In this document: positions 27,975 to 39,520 of the stretch, piece by piece
How positions within the stretch are numbered: position 1 is the stretch's first letter
Layout: every line of letters begins with the position of its first letter
Origin: Spisula solida
Taxonomy: Eukaryota; Mollusca; Bivalvia; Venerida; Mactridae
DNA length: 64,000 nucleotides
Assembly (NCBI GenBank): GCA_947247005.1
Contig: OX365950.1
Span: 14,458,720 to 14,522,719, forward strand
Direction of reading: 5' to 3'
The notes under the pieces: model-generated
The model's database searches: none
Seen by the model: the letters and a program-made list of their open reading frames with translations, nothing else
Told to the model about the DNA's origin: nothing
Made by a program: the position numbers and the translations under genes

Positions 27975-28297
27975 TTAGTAACAGTAACCCACTAGAAGCT
28001 GATGATGACTGCATGACTGGGGAACTTGCTGTTCCATAGGTGGATGGTGTCTTGAAAGAACGATCTCCGGTAATGCAGCTATAATACACCTAGGGTTCTG
28101 GAAAAAGGTACCATGTAGGCAAGTCCATGGCCTCTTACTGAGCAGATTGGAGTGAGGTGTGTTGTAGGGACTTCTACCAGCTGATAGACAATGCAATCCA
28201 GTTCATCATGGTCATCTTTGCTTGTGCTGATGATAATATAGGGTTGATGCTGCTGGTCATTCTCTAGTTGGAGAAGATTATCCTTATATAGATGCAA
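27975..28297 (-). pseudogene. Decayed LINE C-terminal fragment
   Basis: The - strand frame gives RGHGLAYMVPFSRT, an in-frame stop, then RRSFFQDTIHLWNSKFPSHA. The second block is the typical ...SFFxxTIxxWNxLP ending of CR1/L2/jockey-type reverse transcriptase proteins. It is short, carries a stop and has lost the catalytic core. Confidence 0.6.
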
Positions 28298-29358
28298 AAA
28301 AACAGCTCCTTCAATTTGGGATTATTTACAATGCAGCATTCAGAATAATTAAGAAAAGGTACTAGTATTATTAACTATATCATGTTTCAAATAATTTCAT
28401 ACAGCTGCAACTTATGAGATTTGAAATGTGTCTCTGAACTTAGTCAAACAAATCCGCTGCACACAGTTCAATTAAATGACAAAACCAAAGTTGTGTCTGC
28501 AGCGGTCAGAAATTAAAAAGCAGCTGCTACACAGTACAGGTACACGACAGCACGGAATTAATTAACGCATAAGGATATGACACGAAGCCTAGATCTAAAT
28601 TTCTAAGGAAATTTGGAAATGTATACCGGTAGTTAATTTTTCAAAAGACAGTATTTGGTTATTATAGAAACATAGGACAAATTAGTAGGAACTTGCATTT
28701 CTATTTTTCGATAAAACTCGGTGCCCAATTAAGCCGTAAATGTACCTTGTCCTGTGTTGTTGTCCAAGGACACAACAATAGCAGCGATGAAAATTGCCAT
28801 CTTATATGTCTAACGTTTTGTTTGAAAACAATTCAATGTTAAAACTATTATGGATAATTATAGTATTTAATGTTACTATACGTCTTTTTTTTGTTCATTA
28901 GTCTGATTGATATCGTTCAATATACTTTAAACTGCTGCCATTGCGACGGCATAGAAAATCTTGGTTCGTAACAGGTTTATATAGCTTGCTGCTAATCCAT
29001 GTGTGCATGATGACAGCAATCTTTTCTACAGTGAGCTATGTAGTGTAAGGGAATTAACTCTTGTCAGTTTAAATTATTATATATAATGGTTGATATTTTT
29101 GGTTATTGAAGCCAAAATGGGAATCTGAAAAATACAACGTTTGATAAAATATTTATGACAAATGGCATTATTTGCAGTCTATATGTCTGTGTGAATATGC
29201 AGGGTGAACATGAAAAGATGAAAAGTTCTTATAAGGGGACTTAACCACTGATTTTATAAAACTTCACGGTACGTCCGAATAACCGGGATTTATTCTTGTC
29301 TTTACGGTGTTACGGTAAATATCTCATTTCTAAGTTATTTTATTAAAAAATCGCAAAT

Positions 29359-29390
29359 ATGAGCGATTCTGGTAAAATAACTCTCGAAGG
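29359..29390 (+). CDS. POLR1D-like exon 1 (start)
   Basis: ATG in aaatatgagc; encodes MSDSGKITLEG with donor gtaagt at 29391. In vertebrates a similar short first exon is shared between the AC19 isoform and isoform 2. No AC19-type second exon was found nearby. Confidence 0.8.
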
Positions 29391-32300
29391 GTAAGTTATA
29401 TTACATTCTTGATATACGTTTATGCTATTTTTACGAATAAGCGACCAAAATGCCTGAGGAATTCTCGAAATTCGTTTCCCTAAAATGGCATAATTGACTG
29501 ACTTTCCAGATTGGCAGTGGCTAGGCGTCCGGCACCGGACGACTAGCAAACGATACATGCATTGGCTAGGTAACTGTCATTCTATTTCTATGCATGTAGC
29601 ACACTATGTCAAAAGTGTTCTGTTTATATGCAATTTGAGAAGGCTGTAAAGTAATTTAGTTAGAAAAAGTACTCTCAATGTGTGGGTGCTTGTTGTTGAT
29701 CAGCCCCACAGTCCCTACAACTTTATCTCTTGAGTAGGAACATAAGCTATCTTATCCCTCTCCTGAGGCTTCTTGGACCATTTACTGCTGCCTCAAAAAT
29801 CCCAAGACCATTGGCCAATCTTGCAGGGAACATGCCAAATGACCATACACTTACCACTGTCACAGTCAAAAACTCAAATGCAAGCAAACAAAATTTATTC
29901 TGTATCTTGAGCTACCAACTGAGCTTGGTGGGCTTCTGTCTTGGGTCTCTCTCCACAGTCACTATAGCTGTAAGGCAGTGACTAGATGTAGAAGATGTCA
30001 TGTAGTAGCTAGTACAATTCATTAATTAAGTGTGTATTGTAAGTTTGAAATTATACTAGTCAATTTCACCTATGTCATGATTATCTGACTTTCTTATGTA
30101 TACCTCTAGCATTCAAGATTAGTGGCATGGTATGATACTAGCTACATCCATGTTAGAATAAAATGAAGTAATTAAATCAATGGGGAAAATAAGTAGGTTT
30201 CATTCTGGACACTCACAGACACTCTAGAGTCCATGACTTGCATGGCACCTTTTTGGGCTTACTGAGATGTTGTGTAAACACACTAGCTGTACTATTGTAC
30301 TATAATATACATGTACTCTTTTACAGACAAGCAGTTGATGAGATTTTGAAGGAAGCTAAAAGATCAAAGGAATTAGCAAAAGACCTTGGTGCTCTTGGAT
30401 GGTAATTTAATTTATAAAAAAAATTTTAGGATTATTTATTCACAGTATATGACGTTGCGAAAGCTGGTACCCAGTTTTCCCACTGTTGTCACAGCAAACA
30501 CGGATGCAAGTTCCTGTGACGTCATATCCGTTGTGGCTAAACATGGCCGCTGCCAAACCTTCTACTCTCTTCAGTACCCGGGTCGACCAGTGACTAGGGC
30601 AAATCTTTAATTATGCCCCCCATCTTTGATGAGGGGGTATATTGCTTTGCACATGTCTGTCGGTCGGTGTGTCGGTCGTATAAAATGGTTTCCGTTCAAT
30701 AACTCAAGAACGCTTTGACCTAGGATCTTCAAACTTAAAACTGAGGTTGGTCAGCAATGGTAGATGACCCCTATTGTTTCGAGGTCAAAGGTCAAGGTCA
30801 CTGACTTTCACCATTTCTGACTATTTGCCTGCCATTGGGGCATATGTGTGTTATTTACAGCAAGTTGAAACCAAATGCCCATGTTGTAGGCATGTGACCT
30901 TTTCGGGGAAAGTCACTCTCCATATTTGTACAGGAGACTCCCATCATTTCATAAGTCACTCCTAAATCTGAACTTAACCATCATAGTTTATAGCTCCACT
31001 ATTCGTAGGATGGGCATTGTCATCATGGCATCGACCTTATGCTTAATAATATGTTAAAAGTTAAGGTACAAGTTTTTCTCCTTAAATCTTCAAAGTCCAT
31101 TGACATATTGCCTTGATACTTTGCATACTTGTTCATTACCATGACCTTGCCATATTGCCTTGATACATTGCATACTTGTTCACCACCATGACCTTGACAT
31201 ATTGCCTTGATACTTTGCATACTTTTTCACCACCATGACCCCTCCCCCTACACAAGAGTACTCAGTACTACAGTAGGTTACTCTATCTAGCATTTTGTTG
31301 AAATTATCCCCACTTTTGTAAGGAGTTATTGCCCTTGTTACATGCAACTTAAGACATTTTGTTTAATTTTTTTAAAAAGTAGGCACTCGTAATGATGAGT
31401 AAGCGTAAATGAGATCTTTCTTGCCTCTCCATTTCAATGTTGTACACCCTCCTGATATTTGATGTCTATAAATTTAATAATTTAAATGTTGATTTTATTT
31501 CAGGCAAAAGAGAGATGTTCTACCAAATAAACGTTTCTTAAACAACACATTAGTTAGTACCCTAAGACACAGTTACAAACAAGAACAGAAACACAGAACT
31601 GGTAGTTATCGTAAATACCAGGAACATGTTGACAATCGACGTGGTGGAAGGGGAGGTAACCACTACTGTAACCATAGTAACCAACAGGAAGAGGAGGAGC
31701 CAGATCCGGATAAACCGGAGCCAGACTATGGTGAATTTGATGCTATAGCGTATGCAGATAAGTGTACTGATTTGTACATTCAAGACTCACATCGTAAACA
31801 CTCACGAATGAGGGATCAGTTTGTTGAAAAGGTTCACAAGTCTAGCTCGGCATCAGAATCTGAGGAGTCTTTCACAGAGTATGATGATCCTACTGACGAG
31901 AAGTGGCAACATGACAGGTAAAATATCTATATCATTCTTAAATTTTGTTTTAAGTCCCACTGCCCAAAAGTATTTTATTAGCTCACCTGTCACAAAGTGA
32001 CAGAGTGAGCTTTTGTGATCACTCTTCGTCCGTCGTCCGTCCGTCCGTCGTCCGTCAACAATTGGCTTGTGTAGACACTAGAGGTCACAATTTTAGCCTA
32101 ATCTTTATGAAACTTGGTCACAATGATTATCTCAACAAAATCTAGGCCAAGTTCGATATTGGGTCATCTGGGGTCAAAAACTAGGTCACTAGGTCAAATC
32201 ATAGAAAAACCTTGTGTAGTCACTAGAGGTCACAATTTTGACTTAATCTTTATGAAACTTTATCACAATGATCATCCTAACAAAATCTAGGTCAAGATCG

Positions 32301-35300
32301 ATATTGGGTCATCAGGGGTCAAAAACTAGGTCACAAGGTCAAATCATAGAAAACCCTTGTGTAGTCACTAGAGGTCACAATTTTGACCTAGTCTTTATGA
32401 AACTTGGTCACAATGATCATCTCAACAAAATCTAGGTCAAGTTCGATAATGGGTCATCTGGGGTCAAAAACTAGGTCACAAGGTCAAATCATAGAAAAAC
32501 CTTGTGTAGTCACTAGAGGTCACAGTTTTAGCATAATCTTTACGAAACTTTGTCACAATGATCTACACAATCAAATCTAGGTCAAGTTTGATATTGGGTC
32601 ATCCGGGGTCAAAAACTAGGTCACAAGATCAAATCATAGAAAAACCTTGTGTAGTCACTAGAGGTCACAGTTTTGGCCTGATCTTTACGAAACTTGGTCA
32701 CAATGATCATCTCAACACAATCTAGGTCAAGTCCGATATTGGTTTATCTGGGGTCAAAAACTAGGTCATTAGGTCAAATATAAAAACCTTTTGTAGTCAC
32801 TAGAGGTCACAATATTTGCCTAATCTGTATAAAACTTGGTCACAATGATCATCTTAACAAAATCTAGGTTAAATTCGACAGGTGAGCGACCAAGGGCCCT
32901 TTGGGCCCTCTTGTTTGCATGAAGAGTCAGACTACCCGCATTACCCTGACAACGGGCGAACTTGCAGTTACCTGGAAAATAGAAAGAAATTCCCCAAAAA
33001 TCAATGCTGAAATTCCCATTATGTTGAAATATGATTCTCCTAAATTATCTTACGATTTGGGTCACCCGTGGGTATACTGTAGTAGCGCTAAAAAGGGCTG
33101 AATGTTCAAATACTGTGAAATGTTTGGCTATGGTTTGTCCACAGAACCAGCTTTTGCAACCACTGGGCCAACTAACTTACCCAATTTGGCCAAAAATTGC
33201 GCTTGAAAGTCCCAAATTGAAAGGCTACTTAAGGCCCTTTCCCAATTTGGAAAAAAGGCCCTGAAAGTATCAAAATGACTCTTCAGATTCAGAAGCTAGT
33301 TGAACCCCTGAATAATTATTATCTGCCATTGTCATTAAGAGTGTACACATTACCCTGGCCTTGAACCCTTGATTGACTCAGCGGTCTGTATGAGGTCTGA
33401 CACTGGTACAAAAAATCTGGACTCTGGCTGAGTACATTATTCCAGTGAAGTGTAGCAATATTAAACAAATGTAATGGCACAAAACTGTATTGTACTACCA
33501 CATAACATGAATTGAGTCTATTGTGTAGTTGTGACATCTGCTCTACCATTAATTCCCTGTTTATTTTAATTGCATTATTAGAAACAATCATTGAATGTAT
33601 GGGGCAATAAATATGCAGGACCATCATTTCAGAATCTTTTGGGCTAAATTGGCCCCATTCCATTCTTGAATAAATATACCAGTACATTTTACCCCTATTT
33701 TCTGGAAAAAAATCCCCTTTCAAAAAAAATAATTTTAATGTTGAAGAGCCTCTACATTTGTAGATGTAATTCTATTATCCTGATGTACTGGGTAGTCGTT
33801 GTTTTAGCTTGAAATTGGTGAATTGTACAGTAAATATGTATCAATTACTCAATTTACTGATACTAATAAGTCTATTAATATTAAAAGGCAATATTCCCCT
33901 TTCACTTCAAAATGACACAGAATTTCCCTTCATATATATAAAGTGTATTTACGGCCCTGACAAGCTACATGTAGGATACCCAATTGAGAGGATACAACCA
34001 CAAGATACCTGGGTATCGGTTGCAGCCCTAATCAGTATTACATATAGGACCATCTTGGTCTCATTCTCTCGTACTGTAACTGTTATTCTTGCTGGATTTG
34101 AGGTATCATTCTTACATAGGATGTTTTAAATTTCTAAAAAAAAAACACATTTATTTTCTGTTGCAGGTTTGTAGATAAGTTGAAAGACACAGGAACTGTT
34201 CATGAACCAGAAGAGAAAACAAGACATCACAAAAGAAAATCTCGACATGACGATCATAGCAACCAACATCATGAGCATAGCAACCGACATCACAAGCATA
34301 GCAACCTACATCACAAGCATAGTAACCGATATCATGAGCTTAGCAACCAAAATAATGAGCATAGCCACCAACATCAGGAGTATAGCAACCAACATCAGGA
34401 GCATAGCAACCGACATAACACTGATGGTTACTATGCACCAGCTTATAAAAGAAGATTTAACGACGGTAACAGATATCCAACACAAAGAAAATTTGTGAAA
34501 ACTGATAGAGATAGTGATCGGAATATTATGAACCATCAAGGGAGGAACCAGATCAGAATACAGGTAGATTATCCTGGTCCAAGCTCCTCCAAACAATGTG
34601 TAGAATTAACTACAAGTGAGTCTGATGTTGAAGACGAAGAGTGTTTGGAAAATCCTTCAGACAACCCAAGTAAAACATCAGATGAATCTGAAGTTGAAGA
34701 TATGATTGACAGTGAATCTGTTAACTCAGGTACTGAATCTGCTGAAATTATGGATACATGCAAACAAGCAAAGAATAAAACTAAGAATAACAAAGCAAAA
34801 AAGTTGCTGAAAAATGGTAAAGATTTAGCAGAAATTATCAGTTCACGTAGTATGTATGCAGACATAGAAGAAATGAAAATGCATAAACAAGTGCCCGATT
34901 ATTCTGATGAAGAAACTGTTAAAATTCCTAGTTTGAAACATGCAGGTAGTTCAAGGAAAACTGAAACTAGAAAAACTGAAATTGAGGCTAAACAGAAACG
35001 TGAGGACTTGCTTAAAGAAGAAAAGGAAAGAAGGAAAGCTTTGATCAAAAGACAGAAAGAAAAGTTGAGGCAAAAGAAGGAAAAAGATGAAGCCTTCAGG
35101 AAAGAAGTTGAAAGAACTGACGAATACCATGAAAGAAAAGAAGATGTAGTACGTAGACATGATAGAGCTGAGCTCAGGGAAGACTTTGATTCAGATGAGC
35201 AATATGGTCAAGGTAATTGTCGTAGCGATAATCCTCCATTCCGGGGACAAGGCTTTCCAAATAGGAGACAATTTCGTGGCAGGCCTTTTAATAGAGGTAG

Positions 35301-36315
35301 ACCATTTTTTAGGGGCCGTCCTCCTCGAGGATTTGGTGGGGGTGGTGCATTTCCTATGTTCCCTCCTGTGAACCCTTTCTATGCTAGTTTCATGGGTATG
35401 GGTAATATGGACCCATATCTTTTAGGGAAATTTATTCAAGAACATGGTCATAAATTCATGAGGAAAGGTGGTAGAAGTGACAGACGATCTAAATCTTATT
35501 CAAGGTCTCGTTCACGTTCTAAGTCAAGGTCACGAAGATCACGAAGAAGAAGGAGACGACATTCATCACATAGTGACAGAAGCTACTCTAGAGATAAGTC
35601 TAGAGACAGGTCTAGAAGTCGCCATAGAAGATCTAGAAGAAGTTCATCTCGACGTAGTTCAAGTTCTTCCACAAGTCGCTCTAGAAGCCATTCAAGAAGT
35701 CGCTCCAGGTCTAGAAGCAGACATAGGTCTAGAAGTAAACATAGATCTAGCAGTAGACGTAGGTCTAAAAGTAAACATAGATCTGACAGTAGACATAGGT
35801 CTAATTCTCGAAGAAGACATAGAACTAGGTCTAGGAGTAGAAGGTCTCGATCTAAGAGCAGATCATCTTCTAGCAGGTCTAGAAGTAGATCTAGTGGTCA
35901 CAGAAGTCATTCAAGAAAACGTGACAAGTCAAGATCCCGTTCTTACAATTCAAGCGACCATTCAGACAATTACAGATCATTAAAATCTCGAAGTCGGTCT
36001 CGTAGGAAACACAAGAAATCCCATAAACATAGCAAATCAAGGCAGGAAAAGAAATCTAAGGACTCTGAACATGATAATGGTTCTGATAATGATGCAAAAA
36101 GTTATAACAATAGCAATAGTATTGATGAAAAAATAGAAGAGGCAAGTAAAGATGAAGGAGAACTGCCTGTGTCTGAGGATGATACAGTTGGTAATTCTGG
36201 TGTTGTTGAAGAAGAATCTGCATCAGAAGGTGAAATAGTGTCTGACAATGAAGGAGATGGATTGGAAAATGTTTCTGATGAAAGTGGAGATGGGTGGAGT
36301 TCTGAACAGAAGTGA
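29359..36315 (+). CDS. POLR1D-isoform-2-like protein with giant RS domain
   Basis: Four exons (29359-29390, 30327-30401, 31504-31917, 34167-36315) join in phase to 889 codons plus TGA. Residues 12-58 (AVDEILKEAKRSKELAKDLG, then LPNKRFLNNTLVSTLRH) match the block that distinguishes vertebrate POLR1D isoform 2 (AIEELLKEAKR..., NKRFLINTI). They are unrelated to the AC19 polymerase-subunit fold of isoform 1. Then come a polar, acidic stretch (to about 174), a His/Asn/Ser heptad repeat (about 202-259), a Lys/Glu-rich coiled-coil-like segment (about 440-520), an RG-rich patch (about 533-569), an RS domain (about 605-800) and an acidic tail. RS domains usually place proteins in nuclear speckles or splicing complexes; that role is inferred. 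The vertebrate isoform is only about 120 residues, so this is a much larger form. Confidence 0.88.
29512..29600 (+). mobile_element. Fragment of the hAT foldback family
   Basis: ggcagtggctaggcgtccgg, caccggacgactagcaaac and gcattggctag ... cattctatttct match the left arm of the element at 10281-11444. It lies in intron 1 of the POLR1D-like gene, about 120 bp after the donor. Confidence 0.8.
30327..30401 (+). CDS. POLR1D-like exon 2
   Basis: Acceptor ttttacag (ends 30326), donor gtaatt (30402). Encodes QAVDEILKEAKRSKELAKDL and GALGW, the first half of the conserved isoform-2 block. Confidence 0.88.
30612..30965 (+). repeat. ATGCCCCCC/GGGGGTAT repeat
   Basis: atgccccccatctttgatga with gagggggtatattgc, then gtctgtcggtcggtgtgtcg, aagaacgctttgacctagga and gaggtcaaaggtcaaggtca. 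A bivalve-type interspersed repeat inside intron 2 of the POLR1D-like gene. Confidence 0.7.
30985..31330 (+). repeat. TTAGGTAC-family repeat, copy 3
   Basis: agctccactattcgtaggat start as in copy 1, then three near-identical words: gccttgatactttgcatact twice and one variant, each followed by ccaccatgac or ttaccatgac. In intron 2 of the POLR1D-like gene. Confidence 0.75.
31504..31917 (+). CDS. POLR1D-like exon 3
   Basis: Acceptor tatttcag (ends 31503), donor gtaaaa (31918). Completes the conserved block (QKRDVLPNKRFLNNTLVSTL) and continues into a Gly/Arg patch (DNRRGGRGGNH) and an acidic Pro/Glu/Asp stretch. Confidence 0.88.
31978..32914 (+). repeat. AGGTCA-family repeat, best-preserved copy
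   Basis: Starts ttagctcacctgtcac, ends gacaggtgagcgaccaaggg and ccctcttgtt; GCTCACCTGTC and GACAGGTGAGC are mutually inverted, an 11-bp TIR. Inside are a cgtccgtcgtccgtcc tract and about five units of roughly 150 bp. Each unit has gaggtcacaattttg, gaaacttggtcacaatgatc, aaaatctaggtcaagttcga and aaaaactaggtcac. Lies in intron 3 of the POLR1D-like gene. Confidence 0.9.
32915..33316. repeat. Repeat sharing ends with 18812-19025
   Basis: Its right part (aaaatgactcttcagattca, gaagctagttgaacccctga) is the inverse of the start of 18812-19025. The left end has tgcatgaagagtcagac. No coding. Confidence 0.5.
34167..36315 (+). CDS. POLR1D-like exon 4 (RS domain, stop)
   Basis: Acceptor tctgttgcag ends at 34166; one base completes Arg174. 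It carries eight or so 21-bp repeats (34249-34420) encoding SNxHHxH-type heptads, the charged helix, FRGRPFNRGRPFFRGRPPRG, the RS domain and an acidic end GWSSEQK. The RS codons mix TCT/TCA/AGT with AGA/CGT, so the domain is not a simple recent microsatellite. Confidence 0.9.
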
Positions 36316-36410
36316 ATGGAACTTCAGATGATCTATGATCATCATAGTTACCTAATGAGGCTATGTACTCCTTATTTCAGCAGAATGAAACAAAGTTATG
36401 TTGATTGGAT

Positions 36411-36560
36411 TAGCTCGAAGTCCAGCTATTGTCGTGACCGGATCGTGTGCATTGGTTATTGTCAGAGTCATTTTCTCTGTCAAAGGTATCCACTTGAAAC
36501 TCAACATAGTTATTCACCATCACAAGGGAGTCGATATTGAAAAAAGTGGTAACCATGTGA
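36411..36560 (+). repeat. TAGCTC...GTCGTGACC repeat fragment in 3' UTR
   Basis: tagctcgaagtccagctatt, gtcgtgaccggatcgtgtgc and gtcagagtcattttctctg match the copy at 44835-45000. It starts about 100 bp after the POLR1D-like stop codon, so it lies in the 3' UTR. Confidence 0.65.
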
Positions 36561-36832
36561 CCTATATTTAGAGTCATCTGCTCTTGTTACTCTTAGAATT
36601 TTTACTCCCAGATAAGCATGGGTACTATCAAGTATGAGAAAGTCGAGCGTCCAGCACTCTTAGGCAGTGTTTTTGTTTTGGTTGTCCTTTCAGTAAGAGT
36701 AAGGTGTTCCGAATGTGATAATCCTAAACTTTTCTGTTGTTTTGTGTTGGTATTCACACAGTATCTTGTGGAAAACATTAATATTTTGACTATTTAAAAG
36801 ACTGTGCTGTGCATATTTCCTGCAAATTGAAG

Positions 36833-36847
36833 AATAAAGTCAATAAA
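36833..36847 (+). terminator. Polyadenylation signals of the POLR1D-like gene
   Basis: Two AATAAA hexamers (36833-36838 and 36842-36847) about 520 bp after the stop codon, the first such cluster downstream on this strand. Confidence 0.55.
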
Positions 36848-36859
36848 CCATTTGTCCTT

Positions 36860-39490
36860 AGTGATTATAGTAGCTCCTTACCTACGCTTCTTGAAACCTA
36901 TGTAAAAAAATAATAACATCGTCTTTTTGTTTTATAATAGCAGCTTTTTGTTTAGCTGAAACAAGTCTTGAATTTGTGATGTTTTGAAATTTATGTTTTC
37001 TTCTTAGGTGCTTTGTGAAAACCACTGTTGGTTTTGATAAGTAAATCCAGAATTTATTACCCAAATGGTGCATACTTTATTTTGTTTTATTTTATGAAGT
37101 TATGTTTGCATTTACATGGCAATTATTGTTCAAAAATTATTCAGATGCAGGTGACTGTGTTCTTCCGAGATTTGAGTGCATCTTGATTTTTCCATGTCAA
37201 AGTTAGTTATGTTCCCCACATATTGTGGGGGAGATGCATTAATTTCTTTGCTGGATGGATGTCGCAAAGTTTGTCTGCATTTGCACGGATCAGTTATGTT
37301 CCCCACATATTGTGGGGGAGATGCATTGATTTTTTTGCTGGATGGATGTCGCGAAGTTTGTCTGCATTTGCACGGATCTAATTTCAATAAAACTTCAACA
37401 AATAGTTGCTATTTACCAAGCCGAGTTGCACATATTTTGAGGAATTTTAGGTCAGATGACTTTTGTCGGAGTTATAGATCCTTGTGGGAGACATACATTT
37501 TGTGTCCAAAAAACTCCTTCTTCTAGAGTCTAATATGTGTATCTTTTCGTACTATCTTCAGTCAGAAATAATTCAGTTTTAATTTATATGATTTGATAAA
37601 TTTTATTGATAATATACCTTTTATATTGTGTACAAAGTTATTGTAATTAACCAATTTATTATTTGTAAACATTGTTTTCCAAATGATGTTGAATTATTTC
37701 TATTAGATTATTGTGCATTATACAATTCAAGTGATGGTTAAATGCATTGTTCAATCTTTTAAGCCGTGTTCCAGTTGCTAGTACACAGTACATTGTATTT
37801 ATAACATGGCAATCCAGGTTTGATTCCAAGTCACAGCATGTCATACCCTTCCTTGAAAATTTGACAACAATGCTGGTTTTCCTCCAAATGTTGAGAAGTT
37901 GCAAAATCTTTGTGGAAGTATGATTTAGTACTGGTTAGGATACAGCTCAGGCGAATTCTTTAGGTGAATCTGACATCATACTGTATAATCATTTAATTTC
38001 AATGGGACAAAATTTGGTGGATTTGGTGAAAAAGACCATTTCGTGGATACGTAATTTCAAGGTTTTGGTATTTCATTAAAAATGGCAAGGTCAAAATTCA
38101 CACATTTTCAGTCTCTAAGACTGAATGTATGACTAGTTCATTTTGGTGGATGTATGCTGTATCAAGTTCCAAATGAAGAATTTTGATGTTTCTTTGTGTA
38201 TAACAATGTGTGATTTATTGGAACTAAAGGGCCCAGAATTACAACCAATACTTACACTCAGCACTCTGCACTTAAATATAAAAATTCACTCTTGAAATTC
38301 AAAGCAACATTTTTGAGAGCAAGAAGTTCTAATAAGTTTAAATTGATACTAAATATTATTTTTGGCTTACTTTCTAGTGAAATTTAGAGTATTTAAAGGT
38401 ATAATTCAAATTTATCAGTCTGATTGCTGAGTGTAGCTCTTGGATTCAATTATTACATATATACCTCATAAATAGTACACATTGGCAAAGAAAGTGTATC
38501 AATTATCATTTTTAAGACTCATATAACAATTATACTGCTTTCTCATGGAGTCGATCCCCTAAGAGATAAAAACCTAGCAAGCAAACCTCAAATCGTTTTC
38601 TCTGTAACTAAATTTTGTTTATTGACTGAGAAATTACTGAATGCAGTAAATTGAACCATTTTTGTCATAAAAATGCTTTTATCTTAAAATATTTACTGTA
38701 ACGCCAGTACCAGTCAAGAGCTTCAGTCAATCCGAAACTTTCTCATCAACCCGATCTCTCTGATTGGTCAGTCTGTAATTAACCCAAAGACTGAATATTT
38801 TTATGAAACACAGTTGTAACATAAAGTTTGTTCATCATAGATGCTTTTCACAGACTTTAATAAATGTGGACGAGTATGTTGACAAAAAAACGGACAATAA
38901 CAAAAACCCATGGTAATAAGCTTAGTCGTTTAATAAGCTCTCACCAAAAAGAATTTTTCAGGGTTGGTTTTAAATTGGTCAACAAAAATTGTTTACATGT
39001 GCTTTTATGCACACTTTTTTGCTTCAGTGCCCAGGAAATAGTCCACCATCAAACTTGCATATCTTTTGGATAGGAACTATCCCGGCAAGTGTGTATATTC
39101 GGCCAAAATAATTAAGGCCGGGTCAATGAGAAGGATCGAGTCGATTAGAATCAAGTATATATACATTTTCCTCATCTAGATTTGTCATCTTGGACAAATA
39201 ATGGTTTATTATATTACATGTTCAATATTTGAGTGTTGAGTGTATTTATAGGTTGTAATGCCGGGCCCAGTACAGGTAGATATGTATATTAGATCACGTC
39301 AGTATGGCATGCTCATAATGAGTTGTTACAATAATTGGATGTACACCATATGCATTCTCTATCTGTTAATAATTTCTTCAAATAACATCTCCAAAACTTT
39401 TGACCAAACTTCAGAGGAATGATCATACGGAGGTTCTCTTTTAAATACTCAGTACATTTAAAGGCACATTACTGATTTTCGTTCAGTTTG
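36860..39490. other. Intergenic, mostly featureless
   Basis: AT-rich. At 37203-37378 an 84-bp segment is duplicated in tandem (agttatgttccccacatatt, gtgggggagatgcatt, gctggatggatgtcgc), a fragment of a dispersed mollusc repeat. No exon was recognised. Confidence 0.6.
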
Positions 39491-39497
39491 TTGACTC

Positions 39498-39520
39498 GGG
39501 GGGGGGGGGGGGGGGGGGGG
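39498..39520. repeat. Poly-G tract of 23
   Basis: Uninterrupted G run (C on the other strand) flanked by ttgactc and aaattac. Its length may be unreliable in sequencing. Confidence 0.9.

Noticed and set aside
28746..28800. Possible - strand first exon MAIFIAAIVVSLDNN with donor-like gtacat
   Set aside because: It faintly recalls the start of dihydrofolate reductase, but the G-I-G core is missing, the donor is weak and no following exon was found.
33809..34129. 106-residue + strand frame before POLR1D-like exon 4
   Set aside because: Lies in intron 3, ends before the acceptor, and has no domain or signal of its own.
35468..35983. 171-residue frame overlapping the RS domain
   Set aside because: Shifted-frame reading of the RS codons (Val/Asp/Leu-rich); the RS frame is the one consistent with splicing.
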